64,000 bases of DNA. It comes from Fervidibacter sinensis. Lineage in GTDB: Bacteria > Armatimonadota > Fervidibacteria > Fervidibacterales > Fervidibacteraceae. A program made the position numbers and the translations under genes. The notes beneath the pieces were generated by a model that searched no databases, was not told the DNA's origin, and saw only the letters and a list, made by a program, of their open reading frames with translations. Below, piece by piece: positions 43,604-52,613 of this stretch (positions are counted from its first letter, which is position 1; each line of letters opens with the position of its first letter). The stretch lies in the NCBI GenBank assembly GCA_032161045.1, contig JAVHTH010000005.1. One strand, 5' to 3'.

Positions 43604-43759
43604 TAGAAGGGCAACTGGAGGGTGAGGCTTTTGCCAAGCCGAAAGCGAAGTTCGGAGGGTCGGGTTCCTGCCCGACCGAATGGACTAAAGCCCATAGCAT
43701 GAATTGTCCTGCGTAATTTGTCAACGCTCAACGCACAACTCGCAACGCTCAACCGAATT

Positions 43760-45079
43760 TCAGCGTGGAGAAGTCAAGCGGAGCCACCATAGGAAAATTG
43801 CGCTCCCGCTCAAGAACAGAATCGCGAGAGCCATTGCACCGTTCCATAGCAAAGCCTTTGCCCCTTGCGGTTTATCCGCGCCCATGTAATCGGCTCGGTT
43901 GTGCAAGATGAAAACTCCAATGTAAACCACTGGGATGAGGAGGAAAGCGATTGACGAGGTGAAGACGCCGACCCAGAAAGGAATTTGACGATAAACCACT
44001 CCAAGGACCCCGATGGCTGGTGCAAGCATTGCGAACCTGTAAAACCAACCTTCTGTTGGGCGTTTGAACATTTCGCAAACGATGAAGCCACAAGTTAGCA
44101 TGTGGAGCGTGATGGTTGACAATGCCATTGCCAAAAAGCCTGCTCCCATTAGCACTCTCGCTGCGGTTTCCCCCATGATAACGCCGAGCATCTTCGCCGC
44201 ATCCGCTGCCCCCTTGACTTCAACCCCTTGAGCGTGAAGCGTGTTGGCGCAGGCGATGATGACGAGCGATGTGATGATGCTGAAAGGCAAAACCATGCCC
44301 GTCCACAAGTCAAAGTAGGCGAGTGGTAAATGTCGCTTGTCCCACTGGCGCTTTAGTAGCGAGTATGGGTAAAGAAAGACCATGTTGATTCCGACGGATG
44401 CTCCCATCCCACCCAATACGATTGTCAACCCTTCTCGGTCAGCGGGCAAAGTTGGAACGAAAAGCCCGCGAACTAAAGCCTCCCATTTCACCCCTGTCTG
44501 AACGACGACAATTAAAACTGTCAATAGCATTACGGCGACGAACAAACGCATCAAGTTCTCGTAAATCCGAACACCACTCAACCCGAAACTGTAACTCCAA
44601 GCCGTTGCGGTCGCGATGGTCAGCAAAAGGATGCCGCAAATGAGAGGGTGAACTGAGATTCCGACCAACTCGCCCCAATCGGTCAGCACAGATGCAGCGA
44701 GGGCGTATTGGGGGAAGTGCCAAACGATGCTGGCAATGAGTGCTCCAATGCCCCAAAACAGAGCCATTGAGAGGTGAAGCCTGCGGGCAAAGACTTCGTA
44801 AGGTCGCTCAAGAGTTGTCAAGGTTTGTTTTGCGAGAGCGGATAGCATGATAGCACCCATAATGATGGCGAGGGGATGAACCCAAAGGAGTTGGTAGCCG
44901 TATTTTGAACCAGCCAAGACACAGGCACTCGCAGTCCCGCTCCCGAGGGTGAAAGCGCTTTGTAAGTAACCCGGACCCGAAAGTTTCAACATCACCCAAA
45001 TTTGCTGCCACCAACTCATCTGCCTCAATTGCTCCAGCAACTCCGCATCAGTCAAATTTCGCTCCCGCTTATCAGCCAT
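43760..45079 (-). CDS. Nramp-related transporter lacking the canonical DPGN motif
   Basis: The 439-residue protein has about 11 membrane helices and the overall Nramp order: LSGPGYLQSAFTLGSGTASA as helix 1, then VLGGMGASVGINMVFLYPYS as helix 6. In true metal transporters helix 1 has DPGN and helix 6 has MPH-N; here these are LGSG and GINM, so the known Mn/Fe ligands are missing. It may carry another substrate. It is a monocistronic-looking gene on the minus strand, downstream (in its own direction) of the palindrome at 45104-45129. Confidence 0.8.
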   Translation of the reverse strand: MADKRERNLTDAELLEQLRQMSWWQQIWVMLKLSGPGYLQSAFTLGSGTASACVLAGSKYGYQLLWVHPLAIIMGAIMLSALAKQTLTTLERPYEVFARRLHLSMALFWGIGALIASIVWHFPQYALAASVLTDWGELVGISVHPLICGILLLTIATATAWSYSFGLSGVRIYENLMRLFVAVMLLTVLIVVVQTGVKWEALVRGLFVPTLPADREGLTIVLGGMGASVGINMVFLYPYSLLKRQWDKRHLPLAYFDLWTGMVLPFSIITSLVIIACANTLHAQGVEVKGAADAAKMLGVIMGETAARVLMGAGFLAMALSTITLHMLTCGFIVCEMFKRPTEGWFYRFAMLAPAIGVLGVVYRQIPFWVGVFTSSIAFLLIPVVYIGVFILHNRADYMGADKPQGAKALLWNGAMALAILFLSGSAIFLWWLRLTSPR

Positions 45080-45103
45080 CCACCATCACCCGTTAAAAAA
45101 TTT

Positions 45104-45129
45104 AGCGCCGAGGCTTAAGCCTCGGCGCT
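45104..45129. repeat. Perfect 26-bp palindrome
   Basis: AGCGCCGAGGCTTAAGCCTC plus GGCGCT is a perfect palindrome centred on TTAA, in the gap between the Nramp-like gene and the DUF5666-like gene. Both genes are on the minus strand, so it may end the upstream transcript. Confidence 0.8.
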
Positions 45130-45188
45130 CTTGGTCAAAGTTAGGACGAGTGTTTGAGCAAGGATTAGCGAATGCTCAGGCAATCAAA

Positions 45189-45896
45189 TTATCGTCGCGC
45201 TCTGGAAGTCTGTCCACCTTGTTGCCGGATCCCTCGTTGACCGCCAAAGCCCCCCGGTCCACCCATGCCGGGACCGCGTCCACCAAAGCCAAATCCGAAG
45301 CGAGGGAGTTCGCCGAGAGTGATTTGTTCTGCGATCAAGTTACCCGATTCGTCGTTGCGTCCTCGCACCATGATTCGTTCGCCTTGCTTGATTTCGGATG
45401 CCTTAACTGGTGTCAACTTGTAGATTTGGGCATCGGGTGCAACCGAAATTGGAACGCTCACGCCGAACTGGTTCCCCTGATTGCGGACATCGTAGATGCG
45501 ACCTATGACCATGCCCGCTTCTTGCGGCAAATTAGGCAGCACCAAAATCGTGCGGGCGTGCAACCAACCGCTCTTCGGGTCAGGTTGCCCTTGAATGAGG
45601 GCATAAGCGTTGGGCTTAATGTCAGCCTTTGTTCCGGGTTGACTTCGTTGAATTTGGGTTTGGTTTGTGATGATAACGGTTCGGGTGAAAGTTTGCTCAC
45701 CGAAACTTGACTCCACGACGATTGTGTTCCCTTGGACTTGGCTCACTGTCCCCATCGCAAAGGGAGGAGGACCAAAGCCGGGTCCTCCGCCAGGTCCTCT
45801 GAAACCAGGTCCTCCAGGTGGCTGAGGCGGCTGCGCCAACAAGCCACCCAAAAAGCCGGCAGCAATCAACGCCAATCCGACCAAGATGCGCTTCAT
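45189..45896 (-). CDS. Secreted DUF5666-like protein
   Basis: The 235-residue protein has a signal peptide (KRILVGLALIAAGFLGGLLA), a Gly/Pro-rich stretch, a domain with the small beta-barrel pattern of DUF5666 (MGTVSQVQGNTIVVESSFGE and GMVIGRIYDVRNQGNQFGVS) and a Gly-rich tail (FGFGGRGPGMGGPGGFGGQ). No catalytic motif is seen. GGAGGTG precedes the ATG. It follows the secretin on the same strand by 61 bases, so it may be co-expressed with the pilus/secretion genes. Function unknown. Confidence 0.75.
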   Translation of the reverse strand: MKRILVGLALIAAGFLGGLLAQPPQPPGGPGFRGPGGGPGFGPPPFAMGTVSQVQGNTIVVESSFGEQTFTRTVIITNQTQIQRSQPGTKADIKPNAYALIQGQPDPKSGWLHARTILVLPNLPQEAGMVIGRIYDVRNQGNQFGVSVPISVAPDAQIYKLTPVKASEIKQGERIMVRGRNDESGNLIAEQITLGELPRFGFGFGGRGPGMGGPGGFGGQRGIRQQGGQTSRARR

Positions 45897-45957
45897 GCGA
45901 CTTCACCTCCGACAAAAATTTACTTTTTGCTTCGCTTGTTCATCCAGCAAAGCAGTA

Positions 45958-48900
45958 TCATTTTGCTGGTTTTTCTGGCTGAACGATTGTGTTAGGTTTG
46001 GCATTTTCAATTTTTGGTTGAGAACCTTCCTCTGATGGTTGGTGCCCCTCTGCAGGCGATTGCTTTCGGGTCGGTGGGACATAGGAACTTTCCTTGCTCT
46101 TTTCCTCAAAAAGCCGCTTCAGTTCCTCTGGAGTGCGGACAATTCTCGGTGTCAAGAACACCATCAACTCGGTTCTGGCTTTTGCCTTTTCTGTTCGGCG
46201 GAAGAGAGGTCCCAAAATTGGCAAGTCCTTCAGGATAGGGATGCCAGTCACGATTTCCTCAACTCGGTCTCGCATGAAACCGCCAATTACGATAGTTTCG
46301 CCGTCTTTCACCATAACTGAGGTTCGGGCAACTCGCGTGTTGATGATCGGTTGAGTGAAGCCTGCCTGCTGCACTGTCCCACCCAAATCGTCAATGGTTT
46401 GAACGATGTCCATAACTATGTAACCAGCGTTGTTCACGCGGGGCGTGACTTGTAAGGTCGTAGCAATTGAACGCAAGTCAACACTGATTTGAGGCGCCGT
46501 CCCGTAAGTGCCGGGGTAGTAACTTGTAACGACAGGGTATTGCTGACCGACTTGAATTTGAGCCTGAACATTTGCGAGTGTCAAAATGTGAGGTGTTGCG
46601 ATAACGCGAACTTTCTGGTCGCGAGCCAACGCTTGTAAAGTTGCCTTAAATGTGTCGCTGACATAACCCCAGAACAAGCCTTGCCCGCCTGATTGTTTTA
46701 CTGCCTCTGTTCCCGTAATCAAGTCTGTTGTGACCTCATTCGTTTCGCCGAAAATGTTCTTTTGAGTGATGTGCCACTCAACGCCGAACTGCAAATCTTT
46801 CGTCAGTGTCACATCGGCAATGACGACTTCAATGAAGACTTGGGGCTGAGGCTGATCAAGTTGCTCAATGAGAGCCTCAATTGCGCTGAATGCAGCGGGC
46901 GGCGCCGTGACGACAATGGTGTTAGTTCGGGTGTCAGCAGTGACATTGACATTTTGCAAGTTCTGCAGCGGACCAAGTTGAGTGGTAGCGCCACCCACAA
47001 GGGTAAAGAACAAAAAGCCGGTTGTGCCGCGCCGTTGCTGCTGCAATATGGTCGTGAGGGTTTCTGCAAGCATGGAAGCATCAACATTCTGGATGCGGTA
47101 AGTCTTGACGAGATTTCCCAAATCGGCGGGTTGGTCCAATTCGGCTATCAATTGTTCAAAGATGGGCATGTTAGCGTCGGTTGTGGTGATGATTACGGCA
47201 TTGCGTCGCGTATCTGCAACGACAACATTTTGTTGCAACCCCATCCACTGCTGCTGTCCAGTAACTCGTTGCTCAAATGGGATGCCAACGAAGAAGAGAC
47301 CCCGTTGTTGAGGGGCGGTTGTTTGAACCATGCGGCTGAGCATGTCTGCAACTTGAGAAGCATCGGCGTATTTCAACTCAAAAACCCGAACTTTCACCGG
47401 CGGTGAGTAATCTTTGTCAAGTTCCGCAACCAGTTGCTTTATAAGGGCGAGGTTTTCCTTTGTGGCAGCGATGACCAAAGCGTTTGAGCGGTTATCGGCA
47501 GCGATGCGAACTTCGCCAGTTCGGACAAGTCCTGTTGAAACTTGTGAGACAGCAGTGCCAGGCGCGAAGGCGCCGGCAAACCTTAAACCTGCTTGCCTTT
47601 GAGCGGCAGTCGCTCCTTCAAACAACAATGTCTGCAGAATTTGAGCCAAGTCGGGAGCATACGCCCGTTGAAGCGGGATAATCTCAAACTGCAAGTTTGG
47701 ACGGGCATCAACATCAAGTTGCTGAATGAGGTTGCGAATGGCTTCCATCTTCTCGCGAGAGGCAGCAACAATGAGAGAGTTGGTTCGTGGGTCAGCAGTT
47801 ATGATGGCTTCAGGTTCTGTCGGGACAGCGGTTCGCCTTTGAGCCGCCTGTTGCTGCTGACCAGGTTGCTGAGGTGGCTGGAAAGGCATTTGACCGGGTT
47901 GAATTGCAGGAATTTGTCGTCTCTCAAATAACTCCGACAAAATTCGCTCCAAGTCTATTGCGTCGGCGAATTGAAGCCGAAAGATTTCAATTTGCAAGGC
48001 TTCAGCGGCGGGAGTGTCAAGTTTGGCGATGAGTTCCTTGATCCAAGCCATTCGTTCCTTTGGGGCCCAAACGAGCAAAGAGTTGTTGTGCGTGAAGGGG
48101 ACAATGTAGATTGACGCAGTTGTAACGGCTGATGTAGGAGCAGCGGGTGTTGGCGGTCCCGGTTGACCCGGTGCAGGGGTAGGAGCAGCAGCCCGAGCAG
48201 CAGTGCCTATCACAACGCCGAACGGTCCGAGAAGTTGAGCAAGCGTTTGAGCCAATTGCTGAGCGTCAGCGTATTGAAGCGGGATAATGGCAATTTCAAC
48301 TTTCGTGGACAAGTCAATGTCCATCAGTTTGAGGATTTGGGAGATGCGTTCAATGTTGGCTTGAGTGTCGGTGATGATGAGCAAGTTGCCAATGGTGGTG
48401 CTTGTGATGAGGGCGTTTTGGGCTGAAAGCAAAGGCTGAAGTTCGGATTGCATCTGGCGGGCGTTCAAATACTTCAACTCAAAAACTTGGGTGATGAGTT
48501 GGCTTGGTGGGACGAAAGGCTTGCGGACATCACCAACATAGGTCTCAACGGCTTTTTGCCGCGCCTCAGAAATTGGCACAATCTTGACAATCCTATCGCC
48601 TTCGGGCATCAAAGTGAACCCGCGAACTTCCAACGCTGCAGCCAAGACTTGCATCGCTTCGTCAATGCTCAATCTGAATGGGGCGATAAGTGTCAATGTC
48701 CCGTCAAGGTTAGGATGGGGGACGAAAATTTTGCCCGTCGCTTTGCTGTAAAACTCCAGCACGGCTGAAATTTCAGCGCGGACGAAATTCAATTCAACCA
48801 TAACGCCGCGAGGCTCACGGAAAACCCGTCCCTCACGGCGAACAGGACCGGGTAAAGTTGGCACTTGGGGTTGAGTTGGCTGCGCAGGTGGTTGACTTGG

Positions 48901-49233
48901 TTGTTGAGGCTGCTCCGGTTGCTGTGGTTGACCCGGTTGTTGAGGCTGACCAGGTTGTTGAGGCTGTCCCGGCTGAGCAGGTTGTTCAGGCTGTTGTGGA
49001 GGTTGCTCAGGTGGCTGCGGAGGTTGAGCAGGTGGTTGCTCTGGTGGTTGAGGTTGCTCTGGCGGTTGCTCTGGTGGTTGGGGCGGAGCAGGTGGCTGCT
49101 CTGGCGGTTGCCCCTCTTGTTGAAATGATGTCAAGTCTTGATCAGGAAGAGAAGCATGAACGGTCAAAGGTGTCCATGAAATCCAAACTGTCAAGGCGGT
49201 TGCAGCGAGAAGCAAGTTCAATCTGGAGCGCAT
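45958..49233 (-). CDS. Secretin (PilQ/GspD family) with extended periplasmic region
   Basis: The protein of about 1091 residues is the outer-membrane channel of a type IV pilus or type II secretion system. It has a signal peptide (SRLNLLLAATALTVWISWTP), a Pro/Gln-rich linker of about 90 residues, an N0/STN-like domain (VELNFVRAEISAVLEFYSKA), then six successive N1/secretin_N-type modules. Each module begins like VFELKYLNARQMQSELQPLL, AIIPLQYADAQQLAQ, EIFRLQFADAIDLER, EIIPLQRAYAPDLAQ, RVFELKYADASQVAD and KTYRIQNVDASMLAE. The C-terminal secretin domain (VFIEVVIADVTLTKDLQFGV, VMVKDGETIVIGGFMRD) and a polar tail follow. The ATG at 49233 has AGGTG just upstream. Confidence 0.93.
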   Translation of the reverse strand: MRSRLNLLLAATALTVWISWTPLTVHASLPDQDLTSFQQEGQPPEQPPAPPQPPEQPPEQPQPPEQPPAQPPQPPEQPPQQPEQPAQPGQPQQPGQPQQPGQPQQPEQPQQPSQPPAQPTQPQVPTLPGPVRREGRVFREPRGVMVELNFVRAEISAVLEFYSKATGKIFVPHPNLDGTLTLIAPFRLSIDEAMQVLAAALEVRGFTLMPEGDRIVKIVPISEARQKAVETYVGDVRKPFVPPSQLITQVFELKYLNARQMQSELQPLLSAQNALITSTTIGNLLIITDTQANIERISQILKLMDIDLSTKVEIAIIPLQYADAQQLAQTLAQLLGPFGVVIGTAARAAAPTPAPGQPGPPTPAAPTSAVTTASIYIVPFTHNNSLLVWAPKERMAWIKELIAKLDTPAAEALQIEIFRLQFADAIDLERILSELFERRQIPAIQPGQMPFQPPQQPGQQQQAAQRRTAVPTEPEAIITADPRTNSLIVAASREKMEAIRNLIQQLDVDARPNLQFEIIPLQRAYAPDLAQILQTLLFEGATAAQRQAGLRFAGAFAPGTAVSQVSTGLVRTGEVRIAADNRSNALVIAATKENLALIKQLVAELDKDYSPPVKVRVFELKYADASQVADMLSRMVQTTAPQQRGLFFVGIPFEQRVTGQQQWMGLQQNVVVADTRRNAVIITTTDANMPIFEQLIAELDQPADLGNLVKTYRIQNVDASMLAETLTTILQQQRRGTTGFLFFTLVGGATTQLGPLQNLQNVNVTADTRTNTIVVTAPPAAFSAIEALIEQLDQPQPQVFIEVVIADVTLTKDLQFGVEWHITQKNIFGETNEVTTDLITGTEAVKQSGGQGLFWGYVSDTFKATLQALARDQKVRVIATPHILTLANVQAQIQVGQQYPVVTSYYPGTYGTAPQISVDLRSIATTLQVTPRVNNAGYIVMDIVQTIDDLGGTVQQAGFTQPIINTRVARTSVMVKDGETIVIGGFMRDRVEEIVTGIPILKDLPILGPLFRRTEKAKARTELMVFLTPRIVRTPEELKRLFEEKSKESSYVPPTRKQSPAEGHQPSEEGSQPKIENAKPNTIVQPEKPAK

Positions 49234-49238
49234 ACAAA

Positions 49239-50243
49239 TCACCTACCAGGCGGATTGAAGTTAACGCCCATCTGTCTAAATCGCTGCAAAATCTGTTGCT
49301 GTTGGTCTGGAGGCATTTGTTGCCAGAACTCCCCGACCCGCTGCAATATGCGGTCACGAACGAACTCTGGCAACTGGTTCCACCTCTCAACCACTCGGTT
49401 AATCCAATCAGTTGATTGCTGTTGACCTTGTCCTCCTTGCCTACCCCTACCCCCAAACTGCTGTCCTGGTTGAAACTGACCAAAAGGACCGCCAAATGGA
49501 CCTCCGAAGGGACCGCCGAAAGGACCACCCATAGGTCCACCAAAAGGCGGCCTCGGTCCAGCAGCGGCAGCGAGAACCCTGCGCTCTTGCTTGCCTTCGC
49601 CCAAAGTGATTCGGTATGCAACATCACCTTGCTTAACTTCAACATAGTTTTCGCCGACATTCGTGACCTCGTAGCCGAAAGCCGATTCACCAACTCGGAC
49701 GAAAGCGATATCGCGAGTTTGAGGGTTCTCAAGCAGGACATAGGTTTCATCGCCAATCCTTGCAACACCTGTCGCTGTCAAGTTAGCAGGGCGGGCAGCC
49801 ATTTGTGTTGGGGTAGGGGAGGGCGGTGGAGGCGGTGCAGGTGGCAAAGGAGGAGGGGCAGATAAACCGCCACTTGAACGAGAACGCCCAGAACTTCTCG
49901 CTGGAGCCGTTTCGCTCGGGGGAGTCGCAGGCTTTTCCTCATGAGGTTGGAATATGTTCCGTTCGGCGATGAAACGGTAATCGCGTCGGGGCAAAGTCGC
50001 TGGACTTCCGCCTTCAGTCGGTAAAGGTGAAGGTGCGACATCAGTGACGGGAGCAGATTTGGCAGCAACTGGCTCAGTCAACTCAGTTGCTCGCTCCAAA
50101 GTCCGTCCCACCGTAGGCTGTATCGCCCTTCCGCTTGAAGCGGGTGATGTAGCCCAACGGACATAGCCCCACATCACGCCGACCAAAACCAGTATAAAGA
50201 CAGACAAGATGACCTTATCGCGAGGAGTAAAAGTCAAGTTCAC
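49239..50243 (-). CDS. PilP/GspC-like pilus or secretion assembly protein
   Basis: The 334-residue protein has one N-terminal membrane helix (DKVILSVFILVLVGVMWGYV), a periplasmic Pro-rich linker, and a small beta domain (GVARIGDETYVLLENPQTRD, VRVGESAFGYEVTNVGENYV) of the PilP/GspC type that docks on the secretin. A Gly/Pro/Phe repeat tract (PFGGPFGGPFGG) and a Gln-rich C-terminal helical tail follow. It lies between the PilO-like gene and the secretin, the normal position of pilP. The GTG at 50243 follows GGAGGTG. Confidence 0.75.
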   Translation of the reverse strand: MNLTFTPRDKVILSVFILVLVGVMWGYVRWATSPASSGRAIQPTVGRTLERATELTEPVAAKSAPVTDVAPSPLPTEGGSPATLPRRDYRFIAERNIFQPHEEKPATPPSETAPARSSGRSRSSGGLSAPPPLPPAPPPPPSPTPTQMAARPANLTATGVARIGDETYVLLENPQTRDIAFVRVGESAFGYEVTNVGENYVEVKQGDVAYRITLGEGKQERRVLAAAAGPRPPFGGPMGGPFGGPFGGPFGGPFGQFQPGQQFGGRGRQGGQGQQQSTDWINRVVERWNQLPEFVRDRILQRVGEFWQQMPPDQQQQILQRFRQMGVNFNPPGR

Positions 50244-50249
50244 TCCCGT

Positions 50250-50849
50250 TCACCTCCGAATTGGGCGACGAGTTTGAGTCGCCCATTTTTTCAATACGGA
50301 ATCCTCAACGGGAACCAACCAAACCAACTGGGCTTGAATCCTCAAACCCTCTCTTGGTTGGCTGATTGCCTGAACATTTAGACGCTCAACGGCAATCGGA
50401 GGTCGCATTGACCTCAGCCTCATCAACAATTCTGTCAAACTATGCAAACCCTCGGAAATGGTTGGTTGAGTGGTTGTCGCCGTAAATTGCACCGATAGCC
50501 TGACAGCGTAAATTTCCGGGTTGATTTGCCATGGAAGCGGTTGAATGGTTTCGGCTTTGATTTTGCTTTGAGTCAACGCACCTTCAACCTGTTCCATGAA
50601 TTTTGCGGTCAAACGCCCGGGGTCAAAATCGGTCAAAGGTTTGCCGAGTTCTTTGACGAGTTGGTCGTAGCGTTCCCTTTGCTCTTTGGCTCGCTCCAAG
50701 AGTTTTTGGGTTTCGGAGGTTTGGTCTTGTAGGCTGCGAACTTGGACTCGCAGATTTCGGTATTGCCAAAACGCTGACGCCGCCCACAACCAACCCGCTA
50801 TCGCCACGACAACCAAACTTGTCAACAAAATTCTGTGCCTGTCCTTCAC
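50250..50849 (-). CDS. PilO-like (GspM-like) inner-membrane assembly protein
   Basis: The protein of about 199 residues has an N-terminal membrane helix (ILLTSLVVVAIAGWLWAASAF), a coiled coil (RVQVRSLQDQTSETQKLLER) and a ferredoxin-like periplasmic domain (AVRLSVQFTATTTQPTISEG). This is the PilO architecture. The GTG at 50849 overlaps the stop of the PilMN gene (GTGA); the longer frame to 50897 would lie inside that gene. It connects PilMN and PilP-like proteins. Confidence 0.8.
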   Translation of the reverse strand: MKDRHRILLTSLVVVAIAGWLWAASAFWQYRNLRVQVRSLQDQTSETQKLLERAKEQRERYDQLVKELGKPLTDFDPGRLTAKFMEQVEGALTQSKIKAETIQPLPWQINPEIYAVRLSVQFTATTTQPTISEGLHSLTELLMRLRSMRPPIAVERLNVQAISQPREGLRIQAQLVWLVPVEDSVLKKWATQTRRPIRR

Positions 50850-52267
50850 GGTCTCAACACCTGCCGTTGCCTTTGAGTTGTTCTCTCGCGGAGCCAACCA
50901 GTGATTTGGAATTCAACGAGGGTTCTGTCGGAGACAGTCCTCGCATTCGCGTAATTGGTCAAAACCTCAGCGAACAGAGGTTTACCTTTGTCAAGTTCCA
51001 AGTCGCTCAAAGCGCGTGCAGCGTCCGTCACTGCTGAATGGGACAGAGCACTCCCGCGAAGGACAACTTGTCCGTCGCGTATGAAGGCAAGTTCTGTCAC
51101 CCAGACGCTTGTCGGCAACGCTTTGCTAATCCAGTAAAGCAACTCCAAAGGGTCATTGCGCGGGTTGGTGACTGTGCTCCACACTTGCTCAAGGCTTTGA
51201 ACCTTTTTGGAAAAGTCTCCAGCAGTTAGTTGATTCAACTCGCGCCTTTGTTGTGCCAGGACACCTTGAACGGATTTGATTTGCTCCTTTAAAGCACCAA
51301 CCCGCGAGGAGAAAGCAAAACCCACGATGAAACCGATCACAGCCAAGACTGCCAACGCTCCGACCAACCTCTCCTCAAGCCTTCTCCAAACAAGTGACGG
51401 TTCGCGTTCAGGGGGGGGGAAACTCAAAATGTTTGGGTTTGAAACGACAGCGTGTGCTATTGCGCTGAGGACTCGCTCAGAAACAGTGTTGCCTTCAGCT
51501 TCCAAAGGCAGTTCGTCCATTGGGGGCAAGGCTTTGAGTCCTTCTACGCCACTCAACAAGTTTCTGTTACCGACGACGAAAATTTGGGCAACGGTTTCGC
51601 CATAATTTCGGTGGTAGAGAGCAAGTGTTCTTTGAAGTTCGCCGACCAACCAATCGCCGTTATTGCCGTTGAGCGAAATTGTGTGGATGAGCCTTAACCT
51701 CTCTGCAACGCCAAGGGCAATTGTTGCTCCTGTGATTTTCTCCCTGTTCCCACGCAATTCCAAAATGCCCCAACTGCCGGTCGGTGGTTTTTGGACCGAA
51801 AGCCATAGCCCGACGATTGACGGGACAATCCACCGGATTGGCAAATCAAGTTGGATGAAAGGCGAAAGGTAGGTGTGCAGGAAACTTTTGCGGACTGCTG
51901 CAACCCAAACTCCTTCCGGCTGTTCGGAAAAAGCCAGTTCAATTTCTGTCAAAGGCAATCCCAACTGAGTTGCTGCCTCGTTCTTCCAAATTTGCTCTCG
52001 CGCTTCTCCGTTGCCAGCGGGAAGTTTCATCAACTTGAAAGTGCAGGCATGTGAAGGCAAGACAATGCAAAACGGTGCAGAAAGGGTTCCCCGCTTCATC
52101 AACTCCTGAAGCCGCCTCGTGACTTCAAACCCTTGCTCCTCAGTTGGTGCAGTGAGCGGAAATGTAGCAGTCATCCGCCCACCGCGAGCGGGCAAACTCA
52201 TCCTAATTTCGCCGTCTCCCCACTCCACGACTATGACCTGCTTGGGTTTACCGAACAAGTAGAGCAT
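50846..52267 (-). CDS. PilM-PilN fusion (GspL-like) assembly protein
   Basis: The 473-residue protein joins a PilM/GspL-like cytoplasmic actin-type domain (residues 1-300, with QVIVVEWGDGEIRMSLPARG, PIRWIVPSIVGLWLSVQ and QIFVVGNRNLLSGVEGLK) to a PilN-like part. The latter has one membrane helix (ERLVGALAVLAVIGFIVGFA), a coiled coil and a periplasmic ferredoxin-like domain (WISKALPTSVWVTELAFIRD). Normally pilM and pilN are separate genes. GGAGGG lies 6 bases before the ATG at 52267. A run of nine G on the plus strand (51411-51419) lies within the linker codons and is prone to slippage. Confidence 0.85.
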   Translation of the reverse strand: MLYLFGKPKQVIVVEWGDGEIRMSLPARGGRMTATFPLTAPTEEQGFEVTRRLQELMKRGTLSAPFCIVLPSHACTFKLMKLPAGNGEAREQIWKNEAATQLGLPLTEIELAFSEQPEGVWVAAVRKSFLHTYLSPFIQLDLPIRWIVPSIVGLWLSVQKPPTGSWGILELRGNREKITGATIALGVAERLRLIHTISLNGNNGDWLVGELQRTLALYHRNYGETVAQIFVVGNRNLLSGVEGLKALPPMDELPLEAEGNTVSERVLSAIAHAVVSNPNILSFPPPEREPSLVWRRLEERLVGALAVLAVIGFIVGFAFSSRVGALKEQIKSVQGVLAQQRRELNQLTAGDFSKKVQSLEQVWSTVTNPRNDPLELLYWISKALPTSVWVTELAFIRDGQVVLRGSALSHSAVTDAARALSDLELDKGKPLFAEVLTNYANARTVSDRTLVEFQITGWLRERTTQRQRQVLRP

Positions 52268-52421
52268 TTGAGACCCTCCGTGAGAGTTGAGTGTCGTCAA
52301 ACCTTTAGACGATTGACAGGGCAAAAGGTGAATGGACTTAAGTTTCACGGCTCGCTACAGGCTTCAGCCCGTAGTCGTTGATAAACTCGGGGGCAAGCCT
52401 CTGGCTTACCGATTTTTTCTT

Positions 52422-52527
52422 GTAGGGCGGGGTTTCATACCCCGCCGATGAACTTTCTATGCGCGGTATAAAACCGCGCCCTACATTGAGCCGATTTTCA
52501 TCTCGGCTCAGCAGGAGCCGAGCCCTC
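52422..52527. repeat. Composite of dispersed palindromes
   Basis: GTAGGGCGGGGTTTCATACC with CCGCC, then GCGCGGTATAAAACCGCGCC, the spacer CATTGAGCCGATTTTCATCT, and a third hairpin CTCGGCTCAGCAGGAGCCGAG. It is the same three-part composite as 36193-36400. It occupies most of the 346-base gap (52268-52613) between the sugar isomerase end and the pilMN start. No gene was found there. Confidence 0.75.
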
Positions 52528-52613
52528 CGAATTTGCCGAATTAAATTTTCGGCGCTCACCAACTTCGCCACTAACCATCGGCTAAAGCCAGTGGCATGGA
52601 AAGCCAATGAACT

